From Arthrobacter sp. Y81 (lineage in GTDB: Bacteria; Actinomycetota; Actinomycetes; Actinomycetales; Micrococcaceae): 64,000 nucleotides of DNA. Below, piece after piece: positions 53,724 to 63,387 of this stretch. The first letter of the stretch is position 1; each line of letters opens with the position of its first letter. Location of the stretch: assembly GCF_002929335.1 (NCBI RefSeq), contig NZ_PJIL01000001.1, forward strand, positions 434,001-498,000. The letters are read 5' to 3'. The notes under the pieces are model-generated. The model did not search any database. It saw only the letters and a program-made list of their open reading frames with translations, and had not been told where the DNA came from. A program made the position numbers and the translations under genes.

Positions 53724-54703
53724 CGCATCAAGGCAGTCTGCTCGGCAATGTCGTTCTCAACCATCATCTTGACGAGTTCGTTGAAGGAGACCTTCGGCTT
53801 CCAGCCAAGCTTCTCCTGTGCCTTGGACGCGTCACCGATCAGCAGGTCGACTTCGGCGGGGCGCATGAACTTGGGGTCCTGCCGGACATACTGCCGCCAG
53901 TTGTCCAGGCCCGCTGCGTCAAAGGCAGCCTGGAGGAGTTCTTCGATGGAGTGCGTGGCACCGGTAGAGATGACGTAGTCGTCAGCTTCGGGCTGCTGCA
54001 GCATCAGCCACATGGCTTCCACGTAGTCCCCTGCGAAGCCCCAGTCGCGCTTGGCGTCCAGGTTGCCAAGGACGATTTCGTCCTGGAGCCCGAGCTTGAT
54101 CCGTGCGACCGCCATGGACACCTTGCGGGTGACAAATTCCGGACCCCGGCGCGGTGACTCGTGGTTGAAGAGGATGCCGCTTGATGCGTGCATGCCATAG
54201 GACTCGCGGTAGTTGATTGTCATGTAGTGGCCGAAGACCTTGGCTACACCGTAGGGGGACCGGGGCCAAAGGAGGGTTTCCTCGGTCTGGGGCACCTGCT
54301 GAACCTTGCCGAACATCTCGGACGAGGACGCCTGGTAGAAGCGCACTCTGGAGATGTCGTCCCCGGCATAGAGACGGGTTGCCTCGAGCATGTTCAGGAC
54401 GCCCTTTCCGGTGACGTCTGTGGTCAGTGACGCGTTCTCCCAGGAGTAAGCCACGAAGGAAATCGCCCCGAGGTTGTAGACCTCGTCCGGCTGGGCAACG
54501 CCGAGCACCCGGACCAGTGAGGAGACATCGGTGAGGTCGCCGGTGAGCAGCTTCACGCCCGGAACGGTCTGGCGGACCAGATCGTGCTTGGGGTTATTCT
54601 GTCCTCGGATGAGGCCGAATACCTCGTAGCCTTTCGAGAGAAGGAGCTCTGCGAGATACAGGCCGTCCTGGCCAGTGATTCCGGTGATTAGCGCACGGGG
54701 CAT
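53720..54703 (-). CDS. gmd: GDP-mannose 4,6-dehydratase
   Basis: 327 aa. [108 protein letters not shown] are all GMD signatures. Makes GDP-4-dehydro-6-deoxy-mannose, precursor of GDP-rhamnose or GDP-fucose. GDP-mannose supply genes are not in the window. AAGGACC precedes the ATG. Confidence 0.95.
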   Translation of the reverse strand: MPRALITGITGQDGLYLAELLLSKGYEVFGLIRGQNNPKHDLVRQTVPGVKLLTGDLTDVSSLVRVLGVAQPDEVYNLGAISFVAYSWENASLTTDVTGKGVLNMLEATRLYAGDDISRVRFYQASSSEMFGKVQQVPQTEETLLWPRSPYGVAKVFGHYMTINYRESYGMHASSGILFNHESPRRGPEFVTRKVSMAVARIKLGLQDEIVLGNLDAKRDWGFAGDYVEAMWLMLQQPEADDYVISTGATHSIEELLQAAFDAAGLDNWRQYVRQDPKFMRPAEVDLLIGDASKAQEKLGWKPKVSFNELVKMMVENDIAEQTALMR

Positions 54704-54742
54704 GGGAAGAGGTCCTTACAGATTGTTTGCGGGGCTACAGCA

Positions 54743-54748
54743 ACTATA
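54743..54748 (-). promoter_or_regulatory. Candidate -10 of gmd
   Basis: Minus-strand TATAGT in an AT-rich TATATAGT run, about 40 bases before the gmd ATG. Confidence 0.4.
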
Positions 54749-54791
54749 TATGGCGGCGGGCTTTGGCTCAGAGGTGGCGTGTACAGGGTGA

Positions 54792-55943
54792 TCAAACGGT
54801 GCTCGCTGCTGTGGCGCGCTGACTGAGTGCATAGCGGTACGCCTGTTCGTGCACATCGGCGCAGTGTTTCCACGTGAACTTACGCACCTGCTCCAGGCCA
54901 AGCCGCTGCAGCTCGTCGGTTCTGCCGATGGCGTTCCGGATCGCCGTGGCGATGGCCTCAGGGTCCTGCGGATCGAACAGTTCGGCGGCGTCTCCAACAA
55001 TTTCCGGAAGTGAGCCTGCGGTTGAGCTTGCCACGGGGCAGCCCGAAGCCATGGCCTCCAGCGGCGGGAGGCCGAATCCCTCGTAAAGGCTGGGGAACAC
55101 CATGCAGGCGGCGCTCCGGTACAGTTCCCTGAGCTCGGCGAGCGGGACCAGGCCGCGGACCTCCACGTTCGCGGGAATGTCCGTCAGCGTGTCCAGGGCC
55201 CCGCCGGTCAGGATGAGGCGCAGCTCGGGGTTGGTGACTTCAAGCAACCGCATGGCTTCGAAAAGCTTGGCGTGGTTCTTGTGCTTCCACCCCCGGGCCG
55301 GGTACATGATGAAACTTTCGCGCGGTCCGAAATTCGGTACGAATTCTTCGGCGTTGACGCCCAGGTGCGCGGTGAAGATCTTGTCCGGTGCGATGCCGAG
55401 GTGCTTGACGATGCTCTCTTTGGCAAAGTCGCTGATGGTCACGATGGCGTCCGCGTCGCGTGCGGCTTTCTCATAGAAGACCTTGCGGTAGAGCTTGTCG
55501 GCGGTGCCGAACAGTTCCGGAAGGTCGAGATGCTGAACGTCCAGAAGTGTCTGAACAAACGGCGTGCCCTTCGGCGGCTTCGGCAGCGGAACGGTGAAGG
55601 GGACATGGAAAACGTCCATCGGGCGCATCCTGCGCAGAATGGAGCTCCTCATGACGAGACCCTTGGCCAGGGTGGCCAGACGAGCGATGGTTGAGGCGCC
55701 GCCGGCCAGCCCGGGAATCACGACTTCATCCGCGCCCTCGCTGAACCCGCGCCCGGATTCGTTGACGTAGCAGGTGGGATTCACCGCCTGGGAGGCACCG
55801 AGTTTGCGGACCAGTTCGCGTGCATAGGTTTCGCTGCCTCCCATCCCGCCCGGGACCAGCGTGAGCATGGAAACCCCCACCTTCAACGCGTCTGAGTGGC
55901 CGGTTTGGTTGGCAGGCGAAGTGCCGGGCTCGGAGGTCGTCAT
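54792..55943 (-). CDS. GT4 family glycosyltransferase
   Basis: 383 aa GT-B: VGVSMLTLVPGGMGGSETYARELVRKLG at the N-terminus (mannosyltransferase-like) and FIMYPARGWKHKNHAKLFEAM, LILTGGALDTL, VFPSLYEGFGLPPLEAMASGCPVASS with the E-x7-E pair. Probably mannose- or rhamnose-type transfer using the GDP-sugars made by the downstream gmd genes. I chose ATG 55943 because a minus-strand TAGTAT (55956-55951) lies seven bases away, giving a leaderless start; the frame extends to 56030. Confidence 0.87.
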   Translation of the reverse strand: MTTSEPGTSPANQTGHSDALKVGVSMLTLVPGGMGGSETYARELVRKLGASQAVNPTCYVNESGRGFSEGADEVVIPGLAGGASTIARLATLAKGLVMRSSILRRMRPMDVFHVPFTVPLPKPPKGTPFVQTLLDVQHLDLPELFGTADKLYRKVFYEKAARDADAIVTISDFAKESIVKHLGIAPDKIFTAHLGVNAEEFVPNFGPRESFIMYPARGWKHKNHAKLFEAMRLLEVTNPELRLILTGGALDTLTDIPANVEVRGLVPLAELRELYRSAACMVFPSLYEGFGLPPLEAMASGCPVASSTAGSLPEIVGDAAELFDPQDPEAIATAIRNAIGRTDELQRLGLEQVRKFTWKHCADVHEQAYRYALSQRATAASTV

Positions 55944-55950
55944 GCTGAAC

Positions 55951-55956
55951 ATACTA
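55951..55956 (-). promoter_or_regulatory. -10 box for the GT4 gene
   Basis: Minus-strand TAGTAT, seven bases before the ATG at 55943; leaderless or one-base-leader geometry, no ribosome site. Confidence 0.45.
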
Positions 55957-56077
55957 ACGTTCGAGCCGGATCCAAGGACTTCTGCCGTGTGGATCACAGC
56001 AGCCGGAGACGCTCGTTTCGGTTCGTTCACACAACGTCAGGCAGCGGTGTGACTGTGACCAGTCCTTGAGGCCGTCC

Positions 56078-56083
56078 TAGACT
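56078..56083 (+). promoter_or_regulatory. -10 box for galE
   Basis: TAGACT, seven bases, then the galE ATG at 56091. No ribosome site, so leaderless or nearly so. No convincing -35. Confidence 0.5.
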
Positions 56084-56090
56084 AGAGCCC

Positions 56091-57110
56091 ATGAAGGTAT
56101 TGGTCACCGGCGGCGCCGGCTACATCGGATCGCACACGACGCTCTGTCTGCTGGAAGAAGGACATGAGGTCGTTGTTCTCGACAATCTGATGAATTCGAA
56201 CCGTGAGTCGCTGCGCAGGGTGGAGCAGCTCAGCGGAAAGAAAATCGACTTCCGCGAGGTCGATCTGCTCGACGCGGCCTCCGTGGACCGCCTCTTCGCT
56301 GAGGACAGCTTCGATGCCGTGATCCACTTCGCCGGCCTCAAGGCCGTTGGGGAGTCGGTCGCCAAGCCCCTCTGGTACTACCAGAACAACGTGGTCGGCA
56401 CCCTGAATCTCTTGCACAGCATGGACCGGGCCGGTGTTCGCCGCCTCGTCTTCAGCTCCTCCGCCACGGTGTACGGGGCGTCCGAGGAAGTACCCCTGAT
56501 CGAGAAGGCGCCGCTGGACGCCACCAATCCCTACGGCCGAACCAAGGAACAGATCGAGGACATCCTCTCGGACCTTGGTGCGGCCGACCCCAGCTGGAGC
56601 ATAGCCCTGCTGCGCTACTTCAATCCCGTCGGTGCCCACGAGTCGGGCCTGATCGGCGAGGACCCGGTCGGCGTACCCAACAACCTGCTGCCTTTCGTGG
56701 CCCAGGTTGCGGTGGGGCGACGGGAAAAGGTCATGGTTTTCGGGGATGACTATCCGACCGCGGACGGCACCGGTGTCCGGGACTATATCCACGTCATGGA
56801 CCTTGCAGCCGGTCACCTTGCCGCGCTGGGCTACCTGCAGAACAAGGCCGGTGTTTACCGCTGGAACCTTGGAACGGGCCGTGGATCGTCCGTCCTTGAA
56901 GTCATTGAGGCCTTCAGCCAGGCGGCCGGAGTGCCCGTACCCTACGAGATCGCTCCGCGGCGGCCCGGCGACGCTGCCGTCAGCTATTCGGATCCTTCCG
57001 CGGCTCTGGCGGACCTGGGCTGGTCAGCCCGGCGGAACTTGGCCACAATGTGCGAAGACCACTGGCGCTGGCAAAGCAGGAACCCCTCAGGGTACGAAGA
57101 GTCAGTGTGA
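56091..57110 (+). CDS. galE: UDP-glucose 4-epimerase
   Basis: 339 aa: VLVTGGAGYIGSHTTLCLLEEGHEVVVLDNLMNS, VIHFAGLKAVGESV, FSSSATVYGASEEVP, NPYGRTKEQIEDIL (YxxxK), RYFNPVGAHESGLIGEDP and GVRDYIHVMDLAAGH. It supplies UDP-galactose, the substrate of Glf at 29.4 kb, linking this gene to galactofuranose synthesis. Confidence 0.96.
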   Translation: MKVLVTGGAGYIGSHTTLCLLEEGHEVVVLDNLMNSNRESLRRVEQLSGKKIDFREVDLLDAASVDRLFAEDSFDAVIHFAGLKAVGESVAKPLWYYQNNVVGTLNLLHSMDRAGVRRLVFSSSATVYGASEEVPLIEKAPLDATNPYGRTKEQIEDILSDLGAADPSWSIALLRYFNPVGAHESGLIGEDPVGVPNNLLPFVAQVAVGRREKVMVFGDDYPTADGTGVRDYIHVMDLAAGHLAALGYLQNKAGVYRWNLGTGRGSSVLEVIEAFSQAAGVPVPYEIAPRRPGDAAVSYSDPSAALADLGWSARRNLATMCEDHWRWQSRNPSGYEESV

Positions 57111-57144
57111 TTTAGCGCCCGGTTCCAGGGGACCCTGACCAGGG

Positions 57145-57153
57145 TTATCCACA
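57145..57153 (+). promoter_or_regulatory. Perfect DnaA-box 9-mer before tadA
   Basis: TTATCCACA, about 100 bases before the tadA ATG; identical to the one at 15545 before the CpaB-like gene. Confidence 0.5.
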
Positions 57154-57250
57154 GCAATGAAGATGTGACTTGGCCTACATGTGTATGCTCCCTTAGCTTT
57201 AACCCAGTTGTACTGCCTCAGTCGGGGGCGGCAGTCGTATTGGGGAACAC

Positions 57251-58474
57251 ATGGATGCTGTTCGAATCGTGGAGGACGAGGTCCGCGAGCTGATCCGGCG
57301 CCGTGGCCTGGACCCGCTGCGGCAGGCCGGCGAGGTCAGGCGCCTCGTCGAGGCGGCCGTCAGCGACTACGACGAACGCGCACTGATGGGTCCGCTGCCG
57401 CCGATCGGCCCGCTGGAGACTGCCCGCCGATATGTTTACGACGCCGTAGCCGGCTTTGGCGCGTTGCAGCCCCTGTTGGATGACCCCACCATCGAGGAAA
57501 TCTGGCTCAATGCGCCCAACGAGATCTACGTGGCCCGGAACGGCGAGTCTGAGCTCACGTCACTGAGCCTCTCGGACCAGCAGGTACGTGACCTCGTCGA
57601 ACGCATGCTAAAGAGCTCGGGCCGCCGCCTCGATATGTCCTCGCCGTTCGTTGATGCGGCCCTCCCCGACGGATCCCGGCTCCACGTCGTCATTCCCGAT
57701 GTGACACGGCGTCACTGGGCCGTCAACATCAGAAAGTTCGTGGTCAAGGCGAGCCGGCTCGAACACCTGGTGGAGCTCGGCACGCTGACTCCCCAGGCGG
57801 CGCGCTTCCTGGGTGCCGCCGTGGCCAGCGGGCTGAATATCCTGGTCTCAGGGGCGACGCAGGCCGGTAAGACCACCATGCTGAATTGCCTGGCTGCCAG
57901 CATTGGCGCCCGGGAGCGCGTCATCACGGTTGAGGAAATCTTCGAACTGCAGTTTCCATTGCGTGACGTTGTCGGTTTGCAGTGCCGGCAGCCAAACCTT
58001 GAAGGCGAAGGTGAGATCCCGCTGCGAAGGCTGGTCAAGGAAGCCCTCAGGATGCGGCCGGACCGCCTCGTGGTCGGAGAGGTCCGTGAAGCCGAAAGCC
58101 TGGACATGCTGATCGCCCTTAATTCCGGGCTCCCAGGCATGTGCACCGTCCACGCGAACTCGGCGCACGACGCCGTCACCAAGCTGTGCACGCTGCCGCT
58201 CCTTGCCGGTGACAACATCTCTAGCGCGTTTGTCGTGCCGACGGTTGCCTCGTGCATTGACCTGGTGGTCCATTGCAGCCGGCAGTCCAGCGGGCGCCGC
58301 CAGGTGACGGAGATCCTGTCGCTGGGCAGACGCGTTGAAAACGGGATTATCGAATCGTCGATGGTGTTCGCAATGGCCGACGGGCAGCTGCACCCCAAGG
58401 CCAACTCCATGCCGGCCGCTGAGAAGTTTGCCGCGGCAGGATTCGACGTTGCGGCCCTTCTGGAGGTCCGGTGA
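57251..58474 (+). CDS. tadA: Tad/Flp pilus assembly ATPase TadA (CpaF)
   Basis: 407 aa secretion ATPase. N-terminal domain to ~90, then DDPTIEEIWLNAPNEIYVARNGE; Walker A SGATQAGKTTMLN (about 200-212), Asp box VEEIFELQ, Walker B-like MRPDRLVVGEVREAE and His box GMCTVHANS. It powers pilus assembly at the inner face of the membrane. A TATGCT at 57184-57189 is a possible -10. The TadB gene follows with TGATG overlap. Confidence 0.94.
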   Translation: MDAVRIVEDEVRELIRRRGLDPLRQAGEVRRLVEAAVSDYDERALMGPLPPIGPLETARRYVYDAVAGFGALQPLLDDPTIEEIWLNAPNEIYVARNGESELTSLSLSDQQVRDLVERMLKSSGRRLDMSSPFVDAALPDGSRLHVVIPDVTRRHWAVNIRKFVVKASRLEHLVELGTLTPQAARFLGAAVASGLNILVSGATQAGKTTMLNCLAASIGARERVITVEEIFELQFPLRDVVGLQCRQPNLEGEGEIPLRRLVKEALRMRPDRLVVGEVREAESLDMLIALNSGLPGMCTVHANSAHDAVTKLCTLPLLAGDNISSAFVVPTVASCIDLVVHCSRQSSGRRQVTEILSLGRRVENGIIESSMVFAMADGQLHPKANSMPAAEKFAAAGFDVAALLEVR

Positions 58475-59328
58475 TGGCACCCGTGCTGGGCGTGATCTTC
58501 GGTACCGGGCTGTTCCTGATGTGGTGGTCCGCCTGGGAACAGCCCGAGAAGGCCAAACGACGGCGGCGATCCAGCCGGCTCGAAGACCTGCTGCGTGCAG
58601 CCGGGATTGAAAACGTCTCGGGACTGGGCCTGGCATCCACCTGTCTGGGCCTCGCGGCATTTGTCGGACTGATTTTCTTCGCTGTGACCCGGTCCTGGCC
58701 CATTTCAGCCTGCTTCGGCCTGTTCGGTGGGTGGCTCCCGATGGCTGTTGTCAGATGGCGGGCCCGCAAACGCACGGCGACGCTGCGCCAGTTGTGGCCC
58801 GATGTTGTTGACCATCTCCGCTCCGCGATCAGGGCAGGGCTGTCCCTGCCGGAAGCGCTGATCCAACTGGGTGAAAAGGGCCCCGAGGAGCTGCGGCACG
58901 TATTTCGTGACTTCGGCGCCGACTACCGTGCCGGCGGCCAGTTCGATCCCGCCCTCAACAGGCTTAAGGAACGGCTGGCAGATCCCGTCGCTGACCGGAT
59001 TGTGGAGGCACTCAGGCTCACGCGTGAGGTGGGTGGTTCAGACCTGGGGCGGCTGCTCGGAACGCTTGGCGAATTCCTCCGGGAGAGCGCCAGAACCAGA
59101 AGTGAGCTGGAGGCCCGGCAGTCCTGGACGGTGAACGCGGCCCGCCTTGCGGTGGCCGCGCCCTGGATTGTCATGGTGCTACTGGCCACCCGGCCGGAAG
59201 CAGTCGCCGCCTACAACACCCCGATGGGGGCGGCCGTGCTCCTCGGCGGGCTGGTTGTGTCCGCCCTCTGCTACTCCGTCATGCTGAGGATCGGTGCCCT
59301 CCCCGAAGACGAGCGGGTGCTTAGGTGA
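58474..59328 (+). CDS. tadB: Tad pilus membrane protein TadB
   Basis: 284 aa with an N-terminal helix (VLGVIFGTGLFLMWWSAW), a mid pair (ASTCLGLAAFVGLIFFAVTRSWPISACFGLFGGWLPM) and C-terminal helices, plus the T2SSF domain (LRQLWPDVVDHLRSAIRAGLSLPEALIQLGEKGPEEL...FGADYRAGGQFDPALNRLKERLADPVADRIVEALRL). Platform for the pilus. ATG 58474 with GGAGG upstream. Confidence 0.92.
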   Translation: MAPVLGVIFGTGLFLMWWSAWEQPEKAKRRRRSSRLEDLLRAAGIENVSGLGLASTCLGLAAFVGLIFFAVTRSWPISACFGLFGGWLPMAVVRWRARKRTATLRQLWPDVVDHLRSAIRAGLSLPEALIQLGEKGPEELRHVFRDFGADYRAGGQFDPALNRLKERLADPVADRIVEALRLTREVGGSDLGRLLGTLGEFLRESARTRSELEARQSWTVNAARLAVAAPWIVMVLLATRPEAVAAYNTPMGAAVLLGGLVVSALCYSVMLRIGALPEDERVLR

Positions 59329-60266
59329 CGTCGCCGGACGCCGCGGCCGTGGTCTGCGGGATCCTTCTCGGCGCGGGACTCTGGCTTCTGGTGGTGCGGC
59401 TGCCGTTCATGCGGCCAATCAGCTTCACGGAACGTATTGAGCCGCAACTGAAGTCGCAAAACCTGGAGTCCAAGCTGCTGTCGGCCGCCAATGACACCCT
59501 CACGCCATTTGGTCCGCTGGAGCGCATATTGCGTCCGGTTCTCAAGGACGGACTCTCGTTTCTTAGCCGTTTCAACCTGGGGTCGTCGGCCTTGAGCCGC
59601 AGGCTGGCCCAGGCCGGAATCCGGAAGTCAGCCGTCGACTTCAGGGCCGAACAGCTGCTGTGGGCAGTCATGGGATTCACTGCTGCCACCGGCCTGGTAG
59701 TAATCGCCGCGGCATCGGGACGGTTCAATCCGTTCCTCGCAGTCGTCGCCATTTTGGGCAGTGCCCTTGGGGGATTCCTTTTCAGGGACTACTGGCTGGG
59801 CGCCCAGATCAAGCGGCGGGAGAAGCGGATGATGGCTGAGTTCCCAAGCCTGGCCGAACTGATGGCACTTGCCGTCAGTGCAGGTGAAAGTGCCACAGGT
59901 GCACTTGACCGCGTCTGCCGCAGCTCACACGGCGAACTCGCCAAGGAATTTGACCTGGTTCTTGGGGAAACGCGGGCCGGAAAACCACTTGTCGAAGCCC
60001 TGCAGCGGTTCTCTTCGCGGACCGATCTGGGACCCCTGGTGCGGTTCGTTGACGGGATCATCGTGGCAGTGGAGCGCGGAACACCCCTTGCAGATGTCCT
60101 TCGGGCCCAGGCGCAGGATGTCCGCGACACTGCCAAGCGCGAGTTGATGGAATCCGCCGGAAAGAAGGAAATCGCCATGATGGTGCCGTTGGTCTTTGGT
60201 GTCCTTCCGCTGACGGTCATCTTTGCCGTGTTTCCCGGGCTCGCGGCCATCAGCCTCGGACTATGA
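59325..60266 (+). CDS. tadC: Tad pilus membrane protein TadC
   Basis: 313 aa, second T2SSF platform protein: MMAEFPSLAELMALAVSAGESATGALDRVCRSSHGELAKEFDLVLGETRAGKPLVEALQRF, with membrane segments near the N-terminus, about 120-160 and the C-terminus (MMVPLVFGVLPLTVIFAVFPGLAAI). GTGA overlap with tadB. Confidence 0.92.
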   Translation: MTSPDAAAVVCGILLGAGLWLLVVRLPFMRPISFTERIEPQLKSQNLESKLLSAANDTLTPFGPLERILRPVLKDGLSFLSRFNLGSSALSRRLAQAGIRKSAVDFRAEQLLWAVMGFTAATGLVVIAAASGRFNPFLAVVAILGSALGGFLFRDYWLGAQIKRREKRMMAEFPSLAELMALAVSAGESATGALDRVCRSSHGELAKEFDLVLGETRAGKPLVEALQRFSSRTDLGPLVRFVDGIIVAVERGTPLADVLRAQAQDVRDTAKRELMESAGKKEIAMMVPLVFGVLPLTVIFAVFPGLAAISLGL

Positions 60267-60329
60267 CGTAATCCAGATCGCCCGGACCGCCGGGAACAAA
60301 CCCAGCCGGAACCACAGAATGGAAGCTCA

Positions 60330-60581
60330 ATGAAACACCACGGAATCCGCGCCTTGGCCCTGATCCACACAATTACCCTGATGGTTTGTACGTCGGCGGC
60401 CTCCGGAGTGGGAGCCCGGGCGAGTAGGTCACGGGACGGGGACCATCCCGAACGGGGCGACGTGCCCGGCTGGGTAATGATCACTTTGATGTCCGCGGTG
60501 CTGGTCGCCGCCCTGTTGGCCCTGGCCGGACCTGCACTGGAGGGGCTCTTCAACCAGGCCATGGACAAGGTCGGAAACTAG
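60330..60581 (+). CDS. Small membrane protein in the Tad operon, possible pilin-like
   Basis: 83 aa. A hydrophobic N-terminal stretch (ALALIHTITLMVCTSAASG), a charged middle (RASRSRDGDHPERGD) and a second hydrophobic segment (GWVMITLMSAVLVAALLALAGPALEGLFNQ). The position after tadC is where Flp pilin or a DUF4244-type protein is expected, and GDVPGWVMI at the edge of the second segment is where a prepilin site would be, but the G-x4-E-Y residues are missing. Pilin identity is a guess. Confidence 0.6.
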   Translation: MKHHGIRALALIHTITLMVCTSAASGVGARASRSRDGDHPERGDVPGWVMITLMSAVLVAALLALAGPALEGLFNQAMDKVGN

Positions 60582-60584
60582 CAC

Positions 60585-61031
60585 ATGCCTGCGGCGGTCA
60601 CGGTGGCGGAAGATGCCTGCTGCCGGACGGCAGGACAGCCGGCCGGGTGCGGTGGCACGTCCCGGCGGGAACGCGGTTCCGCCGTTGTGGACTTTGTCCT
60701 GGTCGGCGGCCTGCTCACGATGTTTTTCCTCGCGGTGTTCCAGCTGACGCTGGTCCTGCACGTCCGCAACACCCTGATCGATGCTGCGGCCTCGGGGGCA
60801 AGGTACGGCACACTCGCCGACCGGAACGCCGCCGATGCGAGGAACCGCACGGGCGAGCTGATTGGAATGGCCCTGAACGAAGATTTCGCCAAGGACGTGA
60901 CCACCACGGAAGTCACATTTCAAGGAATCCGTGCGCTCGAAGTGACGGTCCGGGCGCCGCTGCCGGTGATCGGCCTGATCGGTCCACGCGAGGCTCTGGA
61001 GGTGAAAGGCCATGCCGCCATCCAGCCGTAG
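60585..61031 (+). CDS. TadE-like pseudopilin
   Basis: 148 aa. RERGSAVVDFVLVGGLLTMFFLAVFQLTLVLHVRNTLIDAAASGARYG is the TadE pattern (G-S-A-V-V-D-F replacing the usual E-F, then a helix and A-A-R-x-G). Likely a minor pilin. Starts 3 bases after the previous stop; its 3' end overlaps the next gene by 20 bases. Confidence 0.85.
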   Translation: MPAAVTVAEDACCRTAGQPAGCGGTSRRERGSAVVDFVLVGGLLTMFFLAVFQLTLVLHVRNTLIDAAASGARYGTLADRNAADARNRTGELIGMALNEDFAKDVTTTEVTFQGIRALEVTVRAPLPVIGLIGPREALEVKGHAAIQP

Positions 61032-61572
61032 ATTTCGATCAAGGCTGACAGTGGAAACTGAGGGCCGCGCCGGGAGCCCCGGGTCCGATCGGGGGACCCA
61101 AAGCGCCTGCACACACGAATCCGACCCGGGCACAACGTCCGGAAACGGAACAACACGCCCGGGGGAGCGGGGGAGTGCCGTCGTCGAATTCACGTTCCTC
61201 GCCCTCCTCCTCATGGTCCCCCTTGTGTACTTCATCATCACCGTGGGGCAGATCCAGGGTGGGGCCTTCGCCGTTGTCGGTGCGGCGGACCAGGCCGCCA
61301 AGGTGTACGTTGCCCAGCCCGACGCGGAAAGCGGCCGTGCAGCTGCCGAGCAGGCGGTCATGCTCGCCCTGGCGGACTACGGGCATCCGGCGGACAACGC
61401 GCGGATGGACGCAAGCTGCCAGCCGTCGGACTGCCTCGCCCCGGGGTCGGCCGTCACCATCACCGTCCACCTCACGGTCCCGCTGCCATTTGTGCCGTTC
61501 AGCGATTCGTTCCGTCTCAACGCAGGCCAACTGGACGCCTCGGCCACCCAGGTTGTGGGGCGATTCCGATAA
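61012..61572 (+). CDS. TadE-like pseudopilin
   Basis: 186 aa with a longer hydrophilic N-terminus, then GERGSAVVEFTFLALLLMVPLVYFIITVGQIQGGAFAVVGAADQAAKVYV (TadE motif with V-V-E-F). C-terminal domain contains a possible disulfide pair (CQPSDC). The first ~50 residues are unconserved; a start inside the overlap is the only ATG available nearby, so true N-terminus may be shorter. Confidence 0.82.
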   Translation: MPPSSRRFRSRLTVETEGRAGSPGSDRGTQSACTHESDPGTTSGNGTTRPGERGSAVVEFTFLALLLMVPLVYFIITVGQIQGGAFAVVGAADQAAKVYVAQPDAESGRAAAEQAVMLALADYGHPADNARMDASCQPSDCLAPGSAVTITVHLTVPLPFVPFSDSFRLNAGQLDASATQVVGRFR

Positions 61573-61574
61573 CC

Positions 61575-62030
61575 GTGAACAACCCGAGAATTGAACCTGA
61601 CGCGGAGGACGGACAGATGATGGTCCTCATCATCGGCTACGTTCTCCTTGCGCTCCTGGTCACCACCGCAGTCATGGCGGCATCCGCTCTCTACCTTGAA
61701 CACAAAAAGCTGCTGTCGGCGGCAGACGGCGCATCCGTGGCAGCGGCGGACAGCTACACGCTCGGCCAGGTCGAGACCGAAGGCGGAAGCCCCACTGCGG
61801 TGCTCAGCGGCGCGCGGGTGCGGAGCGTCGCCGCTGACTACCTCATCCGGAATGACGCCCATGCCAGCCTTCACGGCCTCGCTGTCGCGCCCGCCACCGG
61901 AAGCCCGGACGGTTCCACCGCCGTCGTTGTACTGACCTCGGAGGTACATCCCCCGATCGTTAACTTCCTGATCCCGGACGGAATCAGGATTGAGGCCACA
62001 TCCACCGCGCGTTCCCGGCTCGTCCGGTAG
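61575..62030 (+). CDS. TadG-like pilus protein
   Basis: 151 aa. DGQMMVLIIGYVLLALLVTTAVMAASALYLEHKKLLSAADGASVAAADSY is the TadG-type N-terminal helix and following A-rich segment; no large von Willebrand domain, so it is a short form. Last gene of the Tad operon. GTG start at 61575, two bases after the previous stop. Confidence 0.83.
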   Translation: MNNPRIEPDAEDGQMMVLIIGYVLLALLVTTAVMAASALYLEHKKLLSAADGASVAAADSYTLGQVETEGGSPTAVLSGARVRSVAADYLIRNDAHASLHGLAVAPATGSPDGSTAVVVLTSEVHPPIVNFLIPDGIRIEATSTARSRLVR

Positions 62031-62068
62031 CTGTCCGAAGAGGTGAGGGCGGGCTAGGAAGGATAGCG

Positions 62069-62074
62069 TAGGCT
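62069..62074 (+). promoter_or_regulatory. Candidate -10 of prfB
   Basis: TAGGCT nine bases before the prfB ATG, giving a predicted leader of only about three bases. Confidence 0.4.
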
Positions 62075-62083
62075 TTAACAACC

Positions 62084-63199
62084 ATGGCTCAAATTGATTT
62101 TTCCGCAGAAATCCGCGCTCTGCGCGCCACCTACACCTCCATCGAAAACGTCTCGAATGTTGAGGAGCTGAAGGAAGACATCGCCGAACTGAGCGAACGC
62201 GCCGGCGAGCCGAATCTCTGGGACGACCCGGCGGCCGCGCAAAAGATCACTTCCAGGCTCTCGCACCGCCAGAGCGAACTCGAACGGCTCAACACGCTCG
62301 TTTCCCGGATCGACGACCTTGAGGTCCTGGTGGAGCTGGGCCAGGACGAGGACGACGCCGATTCCATGGGCGAGGCGGCCGCGGAACTTGAGTCCATCCG
62401 CAAGTCGCTCAAGGACCTTGAAGTGGTGACGCTTCTGTCCGGTGAGTTCGACGAGCGTGAAGCCGTTGTCACCATCCGTGCGGGCGCCGGCGGCGTGGAC
62501 GCGGCGGACTTCGCCGAGATGCTCCTCCGAATGTATCTGCGCTGGGCTGAACGCCACGGCTACCCGACCACCATCATGGACACCTCCTACGCCGAAGAAG
62601 CCGGGCTCAAGTCCGCCACTTTCGAAGTCAAGGCCCCCTATGCCTACGGCACGCTCAGCGTCGAGGCCGGCACGCACCGCCTGGTCCGGATCAGCCCCTT
62701 CGACAACCAGGGCCGGCGTCAGACGTCCTTCGCTGCCGTGGAAGTGATTCCGCTGATCGAGCAGACGGACTCGATCGACATTCCGGACAACGAAATCCGC
62801 GTGGACGTTTTCCGCTCATCCGGCCCCGGTGGCCAGTCCGTGAACACCACCGACTCGGCCGTTCGCCTGACGCACATCCCCACCGGGACCGTGGTGTCCA
62901 TGCAGAACGAAAAGTCCCAACTTCAGAACCGGGCCGCCGCCCTGCGGGTCCTTCAGTCCCGGCTCCTGCTTCTCAAGAAGGAGCAGGAGGACGCGGAAAA
63001 GAAGGCCTTCGCCGGGGATGTCAAGGCGTCGTGGGGCGACCAGATGCGCTCCTACGTGCTGAACCCCTACCAGATGGTCAAGGACCTCCGGACCGAGCAC
63101 GAAGTCGGTAACACCTCGGCCGTGTTCGATGGCGAAATCGACGATTTCATTGACGCCGGCATCCGCTGGCGCACCGACAACCGCAACGCCGCCAACTAG
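62084..63199 (+). CDS. prfB: Peptide chain release factor 2
   Basis: 371 aa. Contains the SPF tripeptide ([12 protein letters not shown]) that reads UGA/UAA and the GGQ loop ([22 protein letters not shown]) that triggers peptide release. The frame is continuous from the ATG, with no in-frame stop near codon 26, so the autoregulatory +1 frameshift of E. coli prfB is absent. ftsE follows, as in many actinobacteria. Confidence 0.97.
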   Translation: MAQIDFSAEIRALRATYTSIENVSNVEELKEDIAELSERAGEPNLWDDPAAAQKITSRLSHRQSELERLNTLVSRIDDLEVLVELGQDEDDADSMGEAAAELESIRKSLKDLEVVTLLSGEFDEREAVVTIRAGAGGVDAADFAEMLLRMYLRWAERHGYPTTIMDTSYAEEAGLKSATFEVKAPYAYGTLSVEAGTHRLVRISPFDNQGRRQTSFAAVEVIPLIEQTDSIDIPDNEIRVDVFRSSGPGGQSVNTTDSAVRLTHIPTGTVVSMQNEKSQLQNRAAALRVLQSRLLLLKKEQEDAEKKAFAGDVKASWGDQMRSYVLNPYQMVKDLRTEHEVGNTSAVFDGEIDDFIDAGIRWRTDNRNAAN

Positions 63200-63387
63200 G
63201 ACCACACGGTGACGGGGCATTCCATTCGGTGGCGGAAAACCTGCGACACGCGCCGGAACTCAAGCTTTTCTGCAGGTACCCGTGCGTATAGTCGAGGGGC
63301 CGGAGCTCTACTTCCCCCAAAAGAAAGCCCGTGCGCCGGCTGCAGTACGGGGCTCCATCAGCCGTGTCCTGCAGGGTACTTAGGGCA

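Noticed and set aside
62084..62200. Programmed frameshift site in prfB
   Set aside because: The frame is uninterrupted from the ATG through the early codons, with no in-frame TGA, so no frameshift is required.
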